A stretch of DNA of 20,488 bases from Thermoflexales bacterium (lineage in GTDB: Bacteria; Chloroflexota; Anaerolineae; J036; Brachytrichaceae): NCBI GenBank assembly GCA_017998555.1, contig JAGOCU010000006.1:1-20488 (forward strand), read 5' to 3'. The translations under genes were made by a program, and so were the position numbers. Shown here piece by piece: positions 1-7,311 of the stretch (positions are counted from its first letter, which is position 1; every line of letters begins with the position of its first letter). The notes beneath the pieces were generated by a model. That model worked only from the letters and a program-made list of their open reading frames with translations, ran no database searches and was not told where the DNA came from.

Positions 1-357
1 CCGCTCGCGGCTTCGCGCGCCGCAAAAACTGAGCTCCGCATACAGCAGGACCGAGGCGGTGGCGGCGATCAAAGCAAGCATCGGAACCGCGCTCAAGGCT
101 GCCATGACGCCGTAGGCGGTGGCGACATGCGCGGCCAGGACGATCAAATACACCCGGCGGGTCTGGAAGCGAAGGCTGGCGAACAGCGTAAGCAGGCTAA
201 GGACCACAGTCAACTCGGCCTGACCCAGGGCGTATGAGACGAAGCCGACCAGCAAGATGACGCCGATCGACATCAACACGTAGGCGTTCGGGTGCCGAGA
301 AATCGTTGCGTCTGCAGCGCGGATGCGCGCGGATAGTCCGGAAGATCGCGTCACCAC
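1..357 (-). CDS. Multi-pass membrane protein, N-terminal part (cut by window edge)
   Basis: The minus-strand frame is open from a GTG at 357 to base 1, giving 119 residues with no stop. It has a short polar, basic N-terminus (about 1-24), then hydrophobic stretches near residues 25-44, 49-62, 69-87 and 90-108, so it is an integral membrane protein with at least three or four helices. The stretch after the last helix is rich in Arg. The start is chosen because a TACAAT -10-like hexamer lies 8 bases upstream (366-371), just past the PEP carboxylase stop; GTG at 354 is an equally possible start. No Shine-Dalgarno is visible. The family cannot be named from this fragment; the membrane part of a sensor kinase or an uncharacterised transmembrane protein would both fit. 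A 76-residue frame overlapping this one (197-427) shows no membrane or domain signal and is taken as spurious. Confidence 0.6.
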   Translation of the reverse strand, partial: MVTRSSGLSARIRAADATISRHPNAYVLMSIGVILLVGFVSYALGQAELTVVLSLLTLFASLRFQTRRVYLIVLAAHVATAYGVMAALSAVPMLALIAATASVLLYAELSFCGARSRER

Positions 358-365
358 AATCGACC

Positions 366-371
366 ATTGTA
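366..371 (-). promoter_or_regulatory. -10-like hexamer for the membrane protein at 1-357
   Basis: TACAAT is read on the minus strand, 8 bases before the GTG at 357 and 6 bases after the PEP carboxylase stop. No convincing -35 is seen. The spacing would place the transcript start at or next to the start codon. Confidence 0.35.
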
Positions 372-377
372 GCGGCG

Positions 378-3215
378 TCAACCAGTGTTCTTGAGCCCGC
401 TGCTGACCCCGTTGATGGTGAGCTCAATCACTTCTCGCAGCATGCGCAGTTCTTCCGGGTCAAGGGCCGGGTTCGCCAGGTCAGCTCGCAGACGTCGAAT
501 CATCTCCGCTTGCGCATAGTTGAGCGGGTCAACATATGGGTTGCGCAAGTGAATCGAGCGCTGCAGCATCGGTTCGTTTTCGAGCAATTCGGTCTGACCC
601 GTGATGGAGAGGATCGCGTCGCGGGCGGCGGCATGCTCGTTCCGGATGATTTCCCAGATTCGCTCGCGCACTCCGGCATCCGTTACGAGATCGAGATACT
701 GGCTGGCGATGGACAAATCGGACTTGGTCAGGCTTTGCTGGGCATTGTCGATCAGCGTGGCAAAGAACATCCAGTTGCGATACATTTCGGACAGCGTGGC
801 GCCCGCGTCCGGGCCGCCGGCCAGCGCGGCCTGCAGCGCGGCGCCCAGCCCAAACCAGCCTGGAAAGCCGAAACGGCTCTGCATCCATGAAAAGACCCAC
901 GGAATCGCGCGCAGATCGGCGACGCTGTTGGACGGCTTCCGGAACGCCGGGCGCGAACCAAGCTTGAGCAGGCTGATCTCGTCGATCGGCGTCGCCTGAC
1001 GCCAGAAAATGAGGAACTCCGGATTCTCATGGACCAGCGCCTTGTAGGCAGCGTAGCTGCGGGCTGACAGCAGCGCCATCATTTCGCGCCACGCGGCGGG
1101 AGGATCGAATCGGGCGCGCTGGGCCTCATCGGCGGCGAGCAGCACACCATATGCCATCTGCTCGAGATGGCGATGCGCGATATCAGCGTCATGGTAGCGC
1201 GTGGACAGGACTTCGCCCTGCTCAGTCACGCGGATCCGCCCAGATTGCATTCCGGCCGGCTGGGCGAGAATCGCGCGCGCTGCCGGACCGCCGCCCCGGG
1301 CGATGCTTCCCCCCCGGCCGTGGAACAACGTAAAGGTCACCCCTGCCTCGGCGCAGGCGCGGGCGATCGTCTCCTGAGCCTCATACAGCGCCCAACTGGA
1401 GGTGAGATATCCGCAATCCTTATTGCTGTCGCTGTAGCCCAGCATGATGGTCTGATGATTGCCAAAGGCGGCCAGATGCTGGCGATAACCCGCGTGCCCA
1501 AATAGCGCGCGCAGCACGTCCGGCGCGCGCCGCAGGTCGTCCAGGGTTTCAAACAGGGGTGTGATCGGCAGGGAAGTCCGCGCCCAGCGCATGAGCAGGA
1601 GCGGTTCAAGCAGGTCCGAGAGCTCGCGGGTCATGCTGATGACATACAACCCGAAAACGCCTTCGCCGTAGCGCCGTTCCGCTTCCCGGGCCAGCATCAA
1701 AGGCTCGATCACCTGCAGCGTCTCATCGCTCAGCCCGCCGACCCGATCGATGACACTTGCCGCCGGCGACATCAGCGCGTCGTTCAGCAATGCGACCTTG
1801 GCGCTTTCATAGTAGCGGGCGTAGTTGTCCGGCGCGTCTTCGCCCAACGCTCGCAGGGTGGCGAAGATTTCCGCCACCGCGCTTTCGTGCCGGTCGGAAT
1901 GTTGTCGGATATCGAGACGGGCCATGTTCAGCCCGAAGGTGTTGAGTTGAACACGCAGGTTGGCCAGATCGCCGTCAACCAGCATGCGGCCCTGGCCCGC
2001 CCGCAGACTGCTGAGAATGGTATCCAGCACCCGCGCAACATCCGCCTCGGAAACGACCGGTTGCGGCGCCAGCGGTAGCTGCAGGGTGGGGGAAAGCGCC
2101 AGGGTTCTGGTATAGCCCAATGGAAACAGCGGCTGGACGCGGGTGGCCTGCTGGGCGTCGTCAAGCCGGGAGGCCAGCGCCGAAAGCGCCACGCGATACG
2201 GCTCGTTTGGGTATCGCGCCGCCAGTTCGCGGACATGCGTCGACATGAGCGCGTCGCTGCCGTCCACGATCGCGTCGACAGCCGGCGAGATGCTGTCGCG
2301 CCGGCGAGAGACACTCAGCCGGCGCGCGAGTTCGCGCGCCGCGCCCCGAAATTTCTCGAGCGCGCCGCGCCGGTGGAGGTGAATCGTTTCGGCGGTCACC
2401 GCCGTTGTTACGTTGGGATTGCCGTCCCGGTCGCCGCCCATCCAGCTGCCAAAGGTCAACCAGCGCTTTGGCGCGCGGGCGCCCGGATAGTGCTTGGCGA
2501 GCGCGCCCTCAAGATCGGCTTGGAGCTGGGGGACGACCGACCAAAGGGTCGCGTCGAAATACCACAGCCCAGTCTTGACTTCATCCGTTACGAGCGGCTG
2601 CTGGGTGCGGGAGCGATCCGTCAGCCAAAGCGCGGCGATTTCCTGCCGGATGTTCAGGGTGGTTTCGGCGTCATAGGCCGGCGCGCCGGCCGACGGCGGG
2701 CGCGGATCGCGCCAGAGCAGCCACTTGATGCGCTGCAGTTTTGTGAGCACGGTGCGGCGCTTGCTCTCGGTTGGGTGGGCGGTGAACACAAGCTCGATCG
2801 ACATGGTGTCCAGCAGGCGCTGCAAGTCCGCCGCGCTCGTGCCCCGCCGCTTCAGCTCAGCCAACGCCGCGTCAATGGACTCACGTACCGGCTCCGCGAC
2901 ATCGTTTTGGGCGCGGCGATGCCGCAGCAGTCTGGCCCGGTAGTCCTCTTCGGCCAGGTTCACCAACTCGAAATAGGTGGTAAACGCCATGGCCATGTCA
3001 TAGGCGTCGGCAGGCGTCAACCGGGCGACCGCCGCCCGGAGGGCCACCCGGGCAGCCTCATCGCCGGCCCGGCTGGCCTTGGCGAGGTGGCGCAGTTCCT
3101 CGACCAGGTCAAGGGTGCGCTGTCCCTCGAGCGCAACGATGACCTGGCCAAGCTGTTCGCCCAGCCAGCGCACCATGTCGGCCAGGAAGGTCAGATTGTG
3201 GTCGCTGCTTTTCAC
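378..3215 (-). CDS. ppc: Phosphoenolpyruvate carboxylase
   Basis: This cytoplasmic enzyme carboxylates phosphoenolpyruvate with bicarbonate to oxaloacetate, refilling the TCA cycle. The protein has 945 residues, slightly longer than E. coli PEPC (883). Diagnostic motifs are in order: FTAHPTE at 144-150 with catalytic His147, GGDRDGNP at 260-267, GYSDSNKDCG at 593-602 with the conserved Lys599, and FHGRGGSIARGGGP at 631-644, where Arg640 should match the Arg587 used in aspartate inhibition. IPWVFSWMQSR lies at 771-781 and RNPYVDPLN at 891-899. The C-terminus ends in KNTG, where many PEPCs have RNTG; the terminal Asn (943) is kept. It starts with GTG 4 bases after the stop of the M32 peptidase gene, so the two are probably cotranscribed; only a weak AGG lies upstream as a ribosome site. 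The enzyme looks complete and active. Confidence 0.97.
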   Translation of the reverse strand: MKSSDHNLTFLADMVRWLGEQLGQVIVALEGQRTLDLVEELRHLAKASRAGDEAARVALRAAVARLTPADAYDMAMAFTTYFELVNLAEEDYRARLLRHRRAQNDVAEPVRESIDAALAELKRRGTSAADLQRLLDTMSIELVFTAHPTESKRRTVLTKLQRIKWLLWRDPRPPSAGAPAYDAETTLNIRQEIAALWLTDRSRTQQPLVTDEVKTGLWYFDATLWSVVPQLQADLEGALAKHYPGARAPKRWLTFGSWMGGDRDGNPNVTTAVTAETIHLHRRGALEKFRGAARELARRLSVSRRRDSISPAVDAIVDGSDALMSTHVRELAARYPNEPYRVALSALASRLDDAQQATRVQPLFPLGYTRTLALSPTLQLPLAPQPVVSEADVARVLDTILSSLRAGQGRMLVDGDLANLRVQLNTFGLNMARLDIRQHSDRHESAVAEIFATLRALGEDAPDNYARYYESAKVALLNDALMSPAASVIDRVGGLSDETLQVIEPLMLAREAERRYGEGVFGLYVISMTRELSDLLEPLLLMRWARTSLPITPLFETLDDLRRAPDVLRALFGHAGYRQHLAAFGNHQTIMLGYSDSNKDCGYLTSSWALYEAQETIARACAEAGVTFTLFHGRGGSIARGGGPAARAILAQPAGMQSGRIRVTEQGEVLSTRYHDADIAHRHLEQMAYGVLLAADEAQRARFDPPAAWREMMALLSARSYAAYKALVHENPEFLIFWRQATPIDEISLLKLGSRPAFRKPSNSVADLRAIPWVFSWMQSRFGFPGWFGLGAALQAALAGGPDAGATLSEMYRNWMFFATLIDNAQQSLTKSDLSIASQYLDLVTDAGVRERIWEIIRNEHAAARDAILSITGQTELLENEPMLQRSIHLRNPYVDPLNYAQAEMIRRLRADLANPALDPEELRMLREVIELTINGVSSGLKNTG

Positions 3216-3219
3216 AGGC

Positions 3220-4719
3220 CTAAAGACCGTAAATCGCGCCGAACTTTTCCGTCAGGTAGGCGATGTAGGCCGAGGCCGAGAGCGGGCCGCCTGTGGCGCG
3301 CTTGATAAGCTCGGCCGGCGGGTACTTTCGGCCATGCTGGTGCACATGCGCGCGCATCCAGCCCAGCAGGCCGCTGTAGTCGCCGGCGGCAAGCGCATGG
3401 TCGAGACCGGGGGTCTCGGCGCGGGCCGCCGCAAAGAGCTGCGCCGACAGGATGTTGCCCAGGCTGTAGGTCGGGAAATACCCGATCATCCCGCCCGACC
3501 AGTGAATGTCCTGCAGGCATCCCAGCGCGTCATTGGGCGGGGTCACGCCCAGGTATTCCTGCATCCGGGCGTTCCACACCTCAGGCATCTCGTCCACCCG
3601 CAGTTTGCCCGCGAGCACACCGGTCTCGATCTCAAAGCGGAGCATGATATGCAGGTTGTACGTCACCTCGTCCGCTTCGACCCGGATCAGACTGGGCGCC
3701 ACTTTGTTTATCGCCCTGTAGAAGGTCTCGACCGTTGTTCCGGCCAGCGCCGGGAAGGCCTCCTGCAGGCTCGGGTACCAGGTCCGCCAGAACCACAGGC
3801 TCCGTCCAACGATGTTCTCCCACAACCGAGACTGGGACTCATGCGCGCCGAGCGACGCGCCCCGTCCCAGCGGCGAGCGCACATAGGCGGGCGAAGTGCC
3901 CTGTTCAAACAGGGCATGACCGGTCTCGTGCATGATCCCGAACAAGCAGGGATTGAGGAAGTCCTCGCTCACCCGGGTGGTCATGCGCACATCGTTGCGG
4001 GTGAAGTTGATGCAGAAGGGATGCGCCGAAAGGTCAATCCGCCCGCGATCGAAGTCATAGCCAAAAGCCTGGGCAACGCGCGCGCCAAACGCAAGCTGGG
4101 CGTCTTTGGGGAAGTGCTGCCGCACGCAGGCGTCGCTGACGGCGTCGCTGCGCGCGGCGATGGCGCGAACCAGAGGGACGGTCCGTGCCCGCAAATCCGC
4201 GAAAATGGCGGCTACATCACGGGTCTTCATGCCGCGTTCGTAGTTTCCGAGCAGGGCATCGTACGGATGGTCGTCATAGCCCAGGAAATCGGCGGTCCGC
4301 CGGGCGAAGTCGAACATCGTCTCGAGAGACGATCGAAACGGGCCGAAATCAGCCGCCTTGCGCGCCGCGATCCAGTCGGCATGGGCCTTCGCCTGAGCCC
4401 GCGCGCGCTCGGCAACGAACGCGTTCGGGATGCGGGTTGCCCGCGTCACGTCGTAGTCGGCGACCGCTACCAGGGCGGCCCGATCGTCGTCAGGATCCTC
4501 GCCGACCTCAGCGCGGGCCGAATCAATCAGCGCGCGCGTCTCGGAAGCGGTCAACATGTGATGACTGAGCCGGCTGAGTGTGGCGATGTGTTCGCCACGC
4601 GTGCCGATGGCGGCCGGCGGCATATAGGTTTCGAGGTCCCAGTTCAGGATCGATGTCGCGTAGTTCACGTCCGCGATTTCAGCGAGTCGCGCGGACAGGG
4701 TTTCGTAGGCGCTTGGCAT
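3220..4719 (-). CDS. Metallocarboxypeptidase, M32 (Taq carboxypeptidase) family
   Basis: This is a zinc-dependent cytoplasmic carboxypeptidase that removes C-terminal residues from peptides, likely in protein turnover. With the start at 4719 it has 499 residues, the normal family length. The zinc motif HETGH is at 264-268 inside GIMHETGHALFEQG. The M32 signature HESQSRLWEN is at 293-302, supplying the third zinc ligand Glu294. The conserved NDVRMTTRV (242-250), EADEVTYNLH (348-357) and GYFPTYSLGN (413-422) segments are also present. The frame is open upstream to 4881, but that extension is Arg-rich and lies antisense to the neighbouring gene. ATG 4719 follows a -10-like element closely and matches the family N-terminus. 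It is the first gene of a unit with ppc (4-base gap) and diverges from the editing-protein gene at 4743. Confidence 0.93.
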   Translation of the reverse strand: MPSAYETLSARLAEIADVNYATSILNWDLETYMPPAAIGTRGEHIATLSRLSHHMLTASETRALIDSARAEVGEDPDDDRAALVAVADYDVTRATRIPNAFVAERARAQAKAHADWIAARKAADFGPFRSSLETMFDFARRTADFLGYDDHPYDALLGNYERGMKTRDVAAIFADLRARTVPLVRAIAARSDAVSDACVRQHFPKDAQLAFGARVAQAFGYDFDRGRIDLSAHPFCINFTRNDVRMTTRVSEDFLNPCLFGIMHETGHALFEQGTSPAYVRSPLGRGASLGAHESQSRLWENIVGRSLWFWRTWYPSLQEAFPALAGTTVETFYRAINKVAPSLIRVEADEVTYNLHIMLRFEIETGVLAGKLRVDEMPEVWNARMQEYLGVTPPNDALGCLQDIHWSGGMIGYFPTYSLGNILSAQLFAAARAETPGLDHALAAGDYSGLLGWMRAHVHQHGRKYPPAELIKRATGGPLSASAYIAYLTEKFGAIYGL

Positions 4720-4725
4720 GCCCCC

Positions 4726-4733
4726 AATATAAT
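4726..4733. promoter_or_regulatory. Shared divergent -10 element
   Basis: Only 23 bases (4720-4742) separate two divergent start codons. The plus strand carries a consensus TATAAT at 4728-4733, 9 bases before ATG 4743. The minus strand of nearly the same bases reads TATATT (4731 to 4726), 6 bases before ATG 4719, or GATTAT (4734 to 4729), 9 bases before it. Both transcripts would therefore start at or within a few bases of their start codons. Neither gene has room for a Shine-Dalgarno. No good -35 is visible on either side, where coding sequence constrains the bases. Confidence 0.55.
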
Positions 4734-4742
4734 CGCAGCCCC

Positions 4743-5939
4743 ATGACCGAACGCCTCTACAGACAGGATTCATTTCTGACGCAGTTTTCGGCGCGCGTGC
4801 TCGAATGCGCGCCGATCGCCGGTGGCAGCGCCGTCGTGCTCGATCGGACCGGCTTCTATGCGGCGGCGGGAGGCCAGCCATGTGACTTTGGGACGTTGGG
4901 TGGCGGACAGGTCATCGACGTGCAGGAGCGTCAGGACGGCGCAATCGTCCATGTTCTTGGCGCTCCGCCCGACTTTGCGACCGGCGACACCGTGACGGGG
5001 GCGATTGACTTTCGACGCCGGTTCGACTTCATGCAGCAGCACAGCGGGCAGCATTTGCTGTCGCAGGCCCTGGTACGGACCATCGGCGCCGAGACGCTGT
5101 CTGTGCATTTTGGAGACGACGCGAGCACCGTCGATGTGGATTCAGCCGCGATCAGTCCGGCCCAGTTGGATGCGCTCGAAGACGAAGTGAATCGGGCGGC
5201 GCAAGCGGATCTGGCGGTGATCGTGCGCGAGGTGCCCGACACTGAGGTGGCGGCGTATGGCTTGCGCCGGCCCCCAAAAGTCGCCGGGATGGTACGGATT
5301 GTCGAGTTCGAGGGCTACGATTGGTCGGCCTGTGGTGGCACACACGTGAGCCGTTCGGGGCAGGTGGGCGCAATCGTGCTCGTGCGATTGGAGAAACGGC
5401 GGGGCGGCACGCGGTTGACGTTCATGTGCGGTAATCGAGCGATCCTCCATCACCGGGCGCTGAATACCCAGGCGCTCGCATTGGGCGAGCGGTTGAGCGT
5501 CGCGGCGCTCGATGTCCTGCCGGCCTTTGACCGCTGGCGGGATGAGGGTCAGGCGTTGCGGTCACGCCTGAGTGAAGCGACGGAGCAACTGCTCGATGCC
5601 GAGGCCTCGCGGCTTCGGGCCGAGGGCCGACGCATCGGCACCGAAAACTGGATCGTCGCCGTGCTTTACGGGCGCGAGCCGGAAGAGGTTCGCGCGTTGG
5701 CCAAACGACTCGCTTCGGATGCCCAGACCGTCGTCTTGTTGGCGAGCGCCGGCGCGCGCACCTTCTTTTGCTTTTCGCGGGCTCCCGATGGCGTGTCGGA
5801 TATGGCCGCGCTGCTGCGCGCGGCGCTGGCTCGAGTCGGGGCCAAAGGCGGCGGTTCGGCGGCTTATGCCCAGGGCGGTGGCCCGGCCGCAACGCGCGAG
5901 GCAACCGAGGCGATCCTCGCCGGGCTCGTTCCGGGCTGA
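4743..5939 (+). CDS. Free-standing alanyl-tRNA editing protein with DHHA1 domain (AlaX-like)
   Basis: This protein probably hydrolyses mischarged tRNA-Ala (Ser- or Gly-tRNA-Ala) in trans. It has 398 residues and resembles the C-terminal half of alanyl-tRNA synthetase without the aminoacylation domain. The N-terminal FYAAAGGQPCDFG (38-50) matches the conserved Gly-rich editing segment. The zinc and active-site ligands are intact: HSGQH at 100-104 and CGGTH at 197-201, giving His100, His104, Cys197 and His201. A helical stretch at about 265-300 leads to a DHHA1 domain ending in GGGSAAYAQGGGP (369-381), the typical tRNA-binding end. ATG 4743 is chosen because the family N-terminus begins there and TATAAT lies 9 bases upstream; the open frame back to 4578 is antisense to the M32 gene. 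It is followed after 38 bases by the MBL-fold gene, which has its own promoter signal. Confidence 0.9.
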   Translation: MTERLYRQDSFLTQFSARVLECAPIAGGSAVVLDRTGFYAAAGGQPCDFGTLGGGQVIDVQERQDGAIVHVLGAPPDFATGDTVTGAIDFRRRFDFMQQHSGQHLLSQALVRTIGAETLSVHFGDDASTVDVDSAAISPAQLDALEDEVNRAAQADLAVIVREVPDTEVAAYGLRRPPKVAGMVRIVEFEGYDWSACGGTHVSRSGQVGAIVLVRLEKRRGGTRLTFMCGNRAILHHRALNTQALALGERLSVAALDVLPAFDRWRDEGQALRSRLSEATEQLLDAEASRLRAEGRRIGTENWIVAVLYGREPEEVRALAKRLASDAQTVVLLASAGARTFFCFSRAPDGVSDMAALLRAALARVGAKGGGSAAYAQGGGPAATREATEAILAGLVPG

Positions 5940-5964
5940 ATTGGCGCGGGCGGGCGTTCGCCTG

Positions 5965-5970
5965 TATGAT
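5965..5970 (+). promoter_or_regulatory. Promoter of the MBL-fold gene
   Basis: TATGAT lies 7 bases before the GTG at 5978. TTGGCG at 5941-5946, 18 bases upstream, is a 4-of-6 match to a -35 box. The transcript would be leaderless if GTG 5978 is the start. ATG 5966 is in the same frame but falls inside the hexamer. Confidence 0.5.
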
Positions 5971-5977
5971 TGCTTCC

Positions 5978-6856
5978 GTGCAACGTCTGAAATCTCCCAA
6001 CACCCCGGCGCGCATCTACGCCCATACCACCAGCGATGGCCTCAATATCGGCTGCATTGTCACCGATGACGGCGTCATCAGCGTCGACCTGCCACTGACC
6101 TTTGCCGAGGCCCTGGCCTGGCGGGCTGAAATCTCGCAAGTGACCGACAAACCGCTGCGCGGCGCGCTCTTCACCAGCTCGCACCGTGTGTTTGGCGACG
6201 CGTTGCGCGCGCTCTCGCACAAACCGGGCACCGCGATCCTGCCCGCGCTTGCGCATGAGTCGGGTTTCAACCTGCTCTTCGCGCAGCTGGAGCAGCAATT
6301 CCAGAATCGCCAGGGCGAGCCGCTTTCCGCCGCTCAACTCCGGGAGCGGGGCGTGCTCCCCGAATTGACGTTCTCGGACTCAGCCACGTTCTCGCTGGGC
6401 GGGAAGGACGCGGTTCAGTTTGACGTCGCCCGGGTCGGTGGATTCCTCCCCGGAAGCGCCCTTGTCAGCGTGAGAGGCAGCGATGTGGTGTTTGCGGGCG
6501 ATCTCGTGAGCCGCGGCGCGCCGCCCCCGATTGTCGGCGCGAGCAACATCGATGAGTGGGTGGAGGCCCTGGCCGCGCTCAAGAAGAGCAAGATCTTCAA
6601 AACCCTTGTGCCGGGAATTGGCCCAGTCGGCGACTTGAGCGCCGCGGCCGAAACCGCCGAGTACATCAAAGCGGCTCAGATTGCGGTTCGCAAGGTTCAC
6701 CGCGCGAATCGATCGCGGGATGTGCTTGCGGTTGTTCTGGGTGACGTTCTGGCGCGTTATCCCGCCGCAAACCGCGGTCTCTCGGCGCAACAGCGCGCGC
6801 TGCGCGGACTAGAGGCATTGTTTGACGCCCAGCCCGTTGTCCCGCTTGAGGCCTGA
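5978..6856 (+). CDS. Metallo-beta-lactamase-fold protein, metal site degenerate
   Basis: The 292-residue protein follows the MBL-fold pattern but has lost most metal ligands. The usual HxHxDH motif reads SSHRVF (67-72), leaving one His (69). The usual Gly-His-Thr-Pro-Gly segment reads GGFLPGS (154-160), with Phe in place of His. The usual PGHGP near the end reads PGIGP (212-216), with Ile in place of His. Asp175 in FAGDLVSRG, the normal bridging Asp, is kept, and the segment after it (DEWVEALAALKK) is typical of MBL hydrolases. I infer a non-hydrolytic or differently acting protein that keeps the scaffold. GTG 5978 is preferred over ATG 5966 because of promoter spacing; the difference is four residues. 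No partner is evident beyond the upstream editing protein. Its gene ends before a strong hairpin that separates it from convergent acpP. Confidence 0.7.
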   Translation: MQRLKSPNTPARIYAHTTSDGLNIGCIVTDDGVISVDLPLTFAEALAWRAEISQVTDKPLRGALFTSSHRVFGDALRALSHKPGTAILPALAHESGFNLLFAQLEQQFQNRQGEPLSAAQLRERGVLPELTFSDSATFSLGGKDAVQFDVARVGGFLPGSALVSVRGSDVVFAGDLVSRGAPPPIVGASNIDEWVEALAALKKSKIFKTLVPGIGPVGDLSAAAETAEYIKAAQIAVRKVHRANRSRDVLAVVLGDVLARYPAANRGLSAQQRALRGLEALFDAQPVVPLEA

Positions 6857-6887
6857 ATCGCCGTTGGGATCCCCTGAAAACGGAATC

Positions 6888-6909
6888 GGGGGGCGCCTGG
6901 GCGCCCCCC
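6888..6909. terminator. GC hairpin between convergent genes
   Basis: GGGGGGCGCC (6888-6897) pairs exactly with GGCGCCCCCC (6900-6909) across two bases, a 10-bp perfect stem that in RNA would open to about 8 bp with a small loop. It lies 31 bases after the MBL-fold stop and 64 bases after acpP ends on the other strand, so it can serve both. There is no T-tract on either side, so it is either a U-less terminator or an mRNA 3' stabiliser. Confidence 0.6.
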
Positions 6910-6973
6910 GGTAACTGCCGGCAAATCCGGGCCGCTGGGCCGGAGATCTGCGCGGAATGCGATGCCAGCAGAT

Positions 6974-7219
6974 TTACTTGCTGATACGCGCGTCGAGATA
7001 GATGACGGCCTCGCCCACGGTCGTGATTTTCTGAGCGTCCTCGTCAGAAATCTCGCCGCCGAATTCCTCTTCGAAAGCCATGATCAGCTCGACCAGATCG
7101 AGCGAGTCGGCTTCGAGGTCATCGCGGAACTTGGCCTCCATGACGACTTTCTCGGCCGGAACGCCCAAGAGCTTGATGACCAGCGCCTTGACGCGCTCGT
7201 AGGTGGATTGATCTGCCAT
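6974..7219 (-). CDS. acpP: Acyl carrier protein
   Basis: This small acidic cytoplasmic protein carries growing acyl chains on a 4'-phosphopantetheine arm. It has 81 residues, the normal length. The attachment motif ADSLDLVELI contains Ser39, and the helix-rich acidic sequence after it (AFEEEFGGEISDEDA) is typical. ATG 7219 has a strong Shine-Dalgarno, GGGAGG, 11 bases upstream, unlike many genes here. The gene stands alone: its neighbours are convergent (MBL-fold) and divergent (IPP isomerase). In many bacteria acpP sits between fabG and fabF; here fabF and plsX are about 8-10 kb away on the other strand. It probably serves those enzymes in type II fatty acid synthesis. Confidence 0.97.
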   Translation of the reverse strand: MADQSTYERVKALVIKLLGVPAEKVVMEAKFRDDLEADSLDLVELIMAFEEEFGGEISDEDAQKITTVGEAVIYLDARISK

Positions 7220-7230
7220 TTAGTTAGTTG

Positions 7231-7250
7231 CCTCCCTGTGATAGATTGTG
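7231..7250 (-). promoter_or_regulatory. acpP -10 and ribosome binding site
   Basis: On the minus strand CACAAT (7250 to 7245) is a plausible -10, followed by the Shine-Dalgarno GGGAGG (7236 to 7231), 11 bases before ATG 7219. The leader would be about 17 bases. The -10 abuts an inverted repeat that could act as an operator. Confidence 0.4.
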
Positions 7251-7269
7251 CGTGAATTCTAACTCACGC
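7250..7269. promoter_or_regulatory. Inverted repeat in the acpP/idi divergent region
   Basis: GCGTGA (7250-7255) and TCACGC (7264-7269) are exact inverted arms 8 bases apart, a 20-bp dyad typical in size of a dimeric repressor site. It touches the acpP -10 candidate and lies 42 bases before the isomerase start, so one regulator could control both genes. It could also be chance in GC-rich DNA. Confidence 0.35.
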
Positions 7270-7311
7270 CGACGTGAACAGGGAAACACCTCTTGCCAAC
7301 CGGAGTTACGC

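Noticed and set aside
197..427. Minus-strand 76-codon frame overlapping the end of ppc
   Set aside because: A different minus frame (1-357) encodes clear membrane helices and starts just after a -10 element; this one has no features.
2235..3305. Plus-strand open frame of 356 codons antisense to ppc
   Set aside because: It covers the conserved PEPC coding region and has an Arg-rich composition without domain features.
3079..4746. Plus-strand open frame of 555 codons antisense to the M32 gene
   Set aside because: It is antisense to a complete M32 peptidase with all motifs, has no recognisable domain and is a typical high-GC shadow frame.
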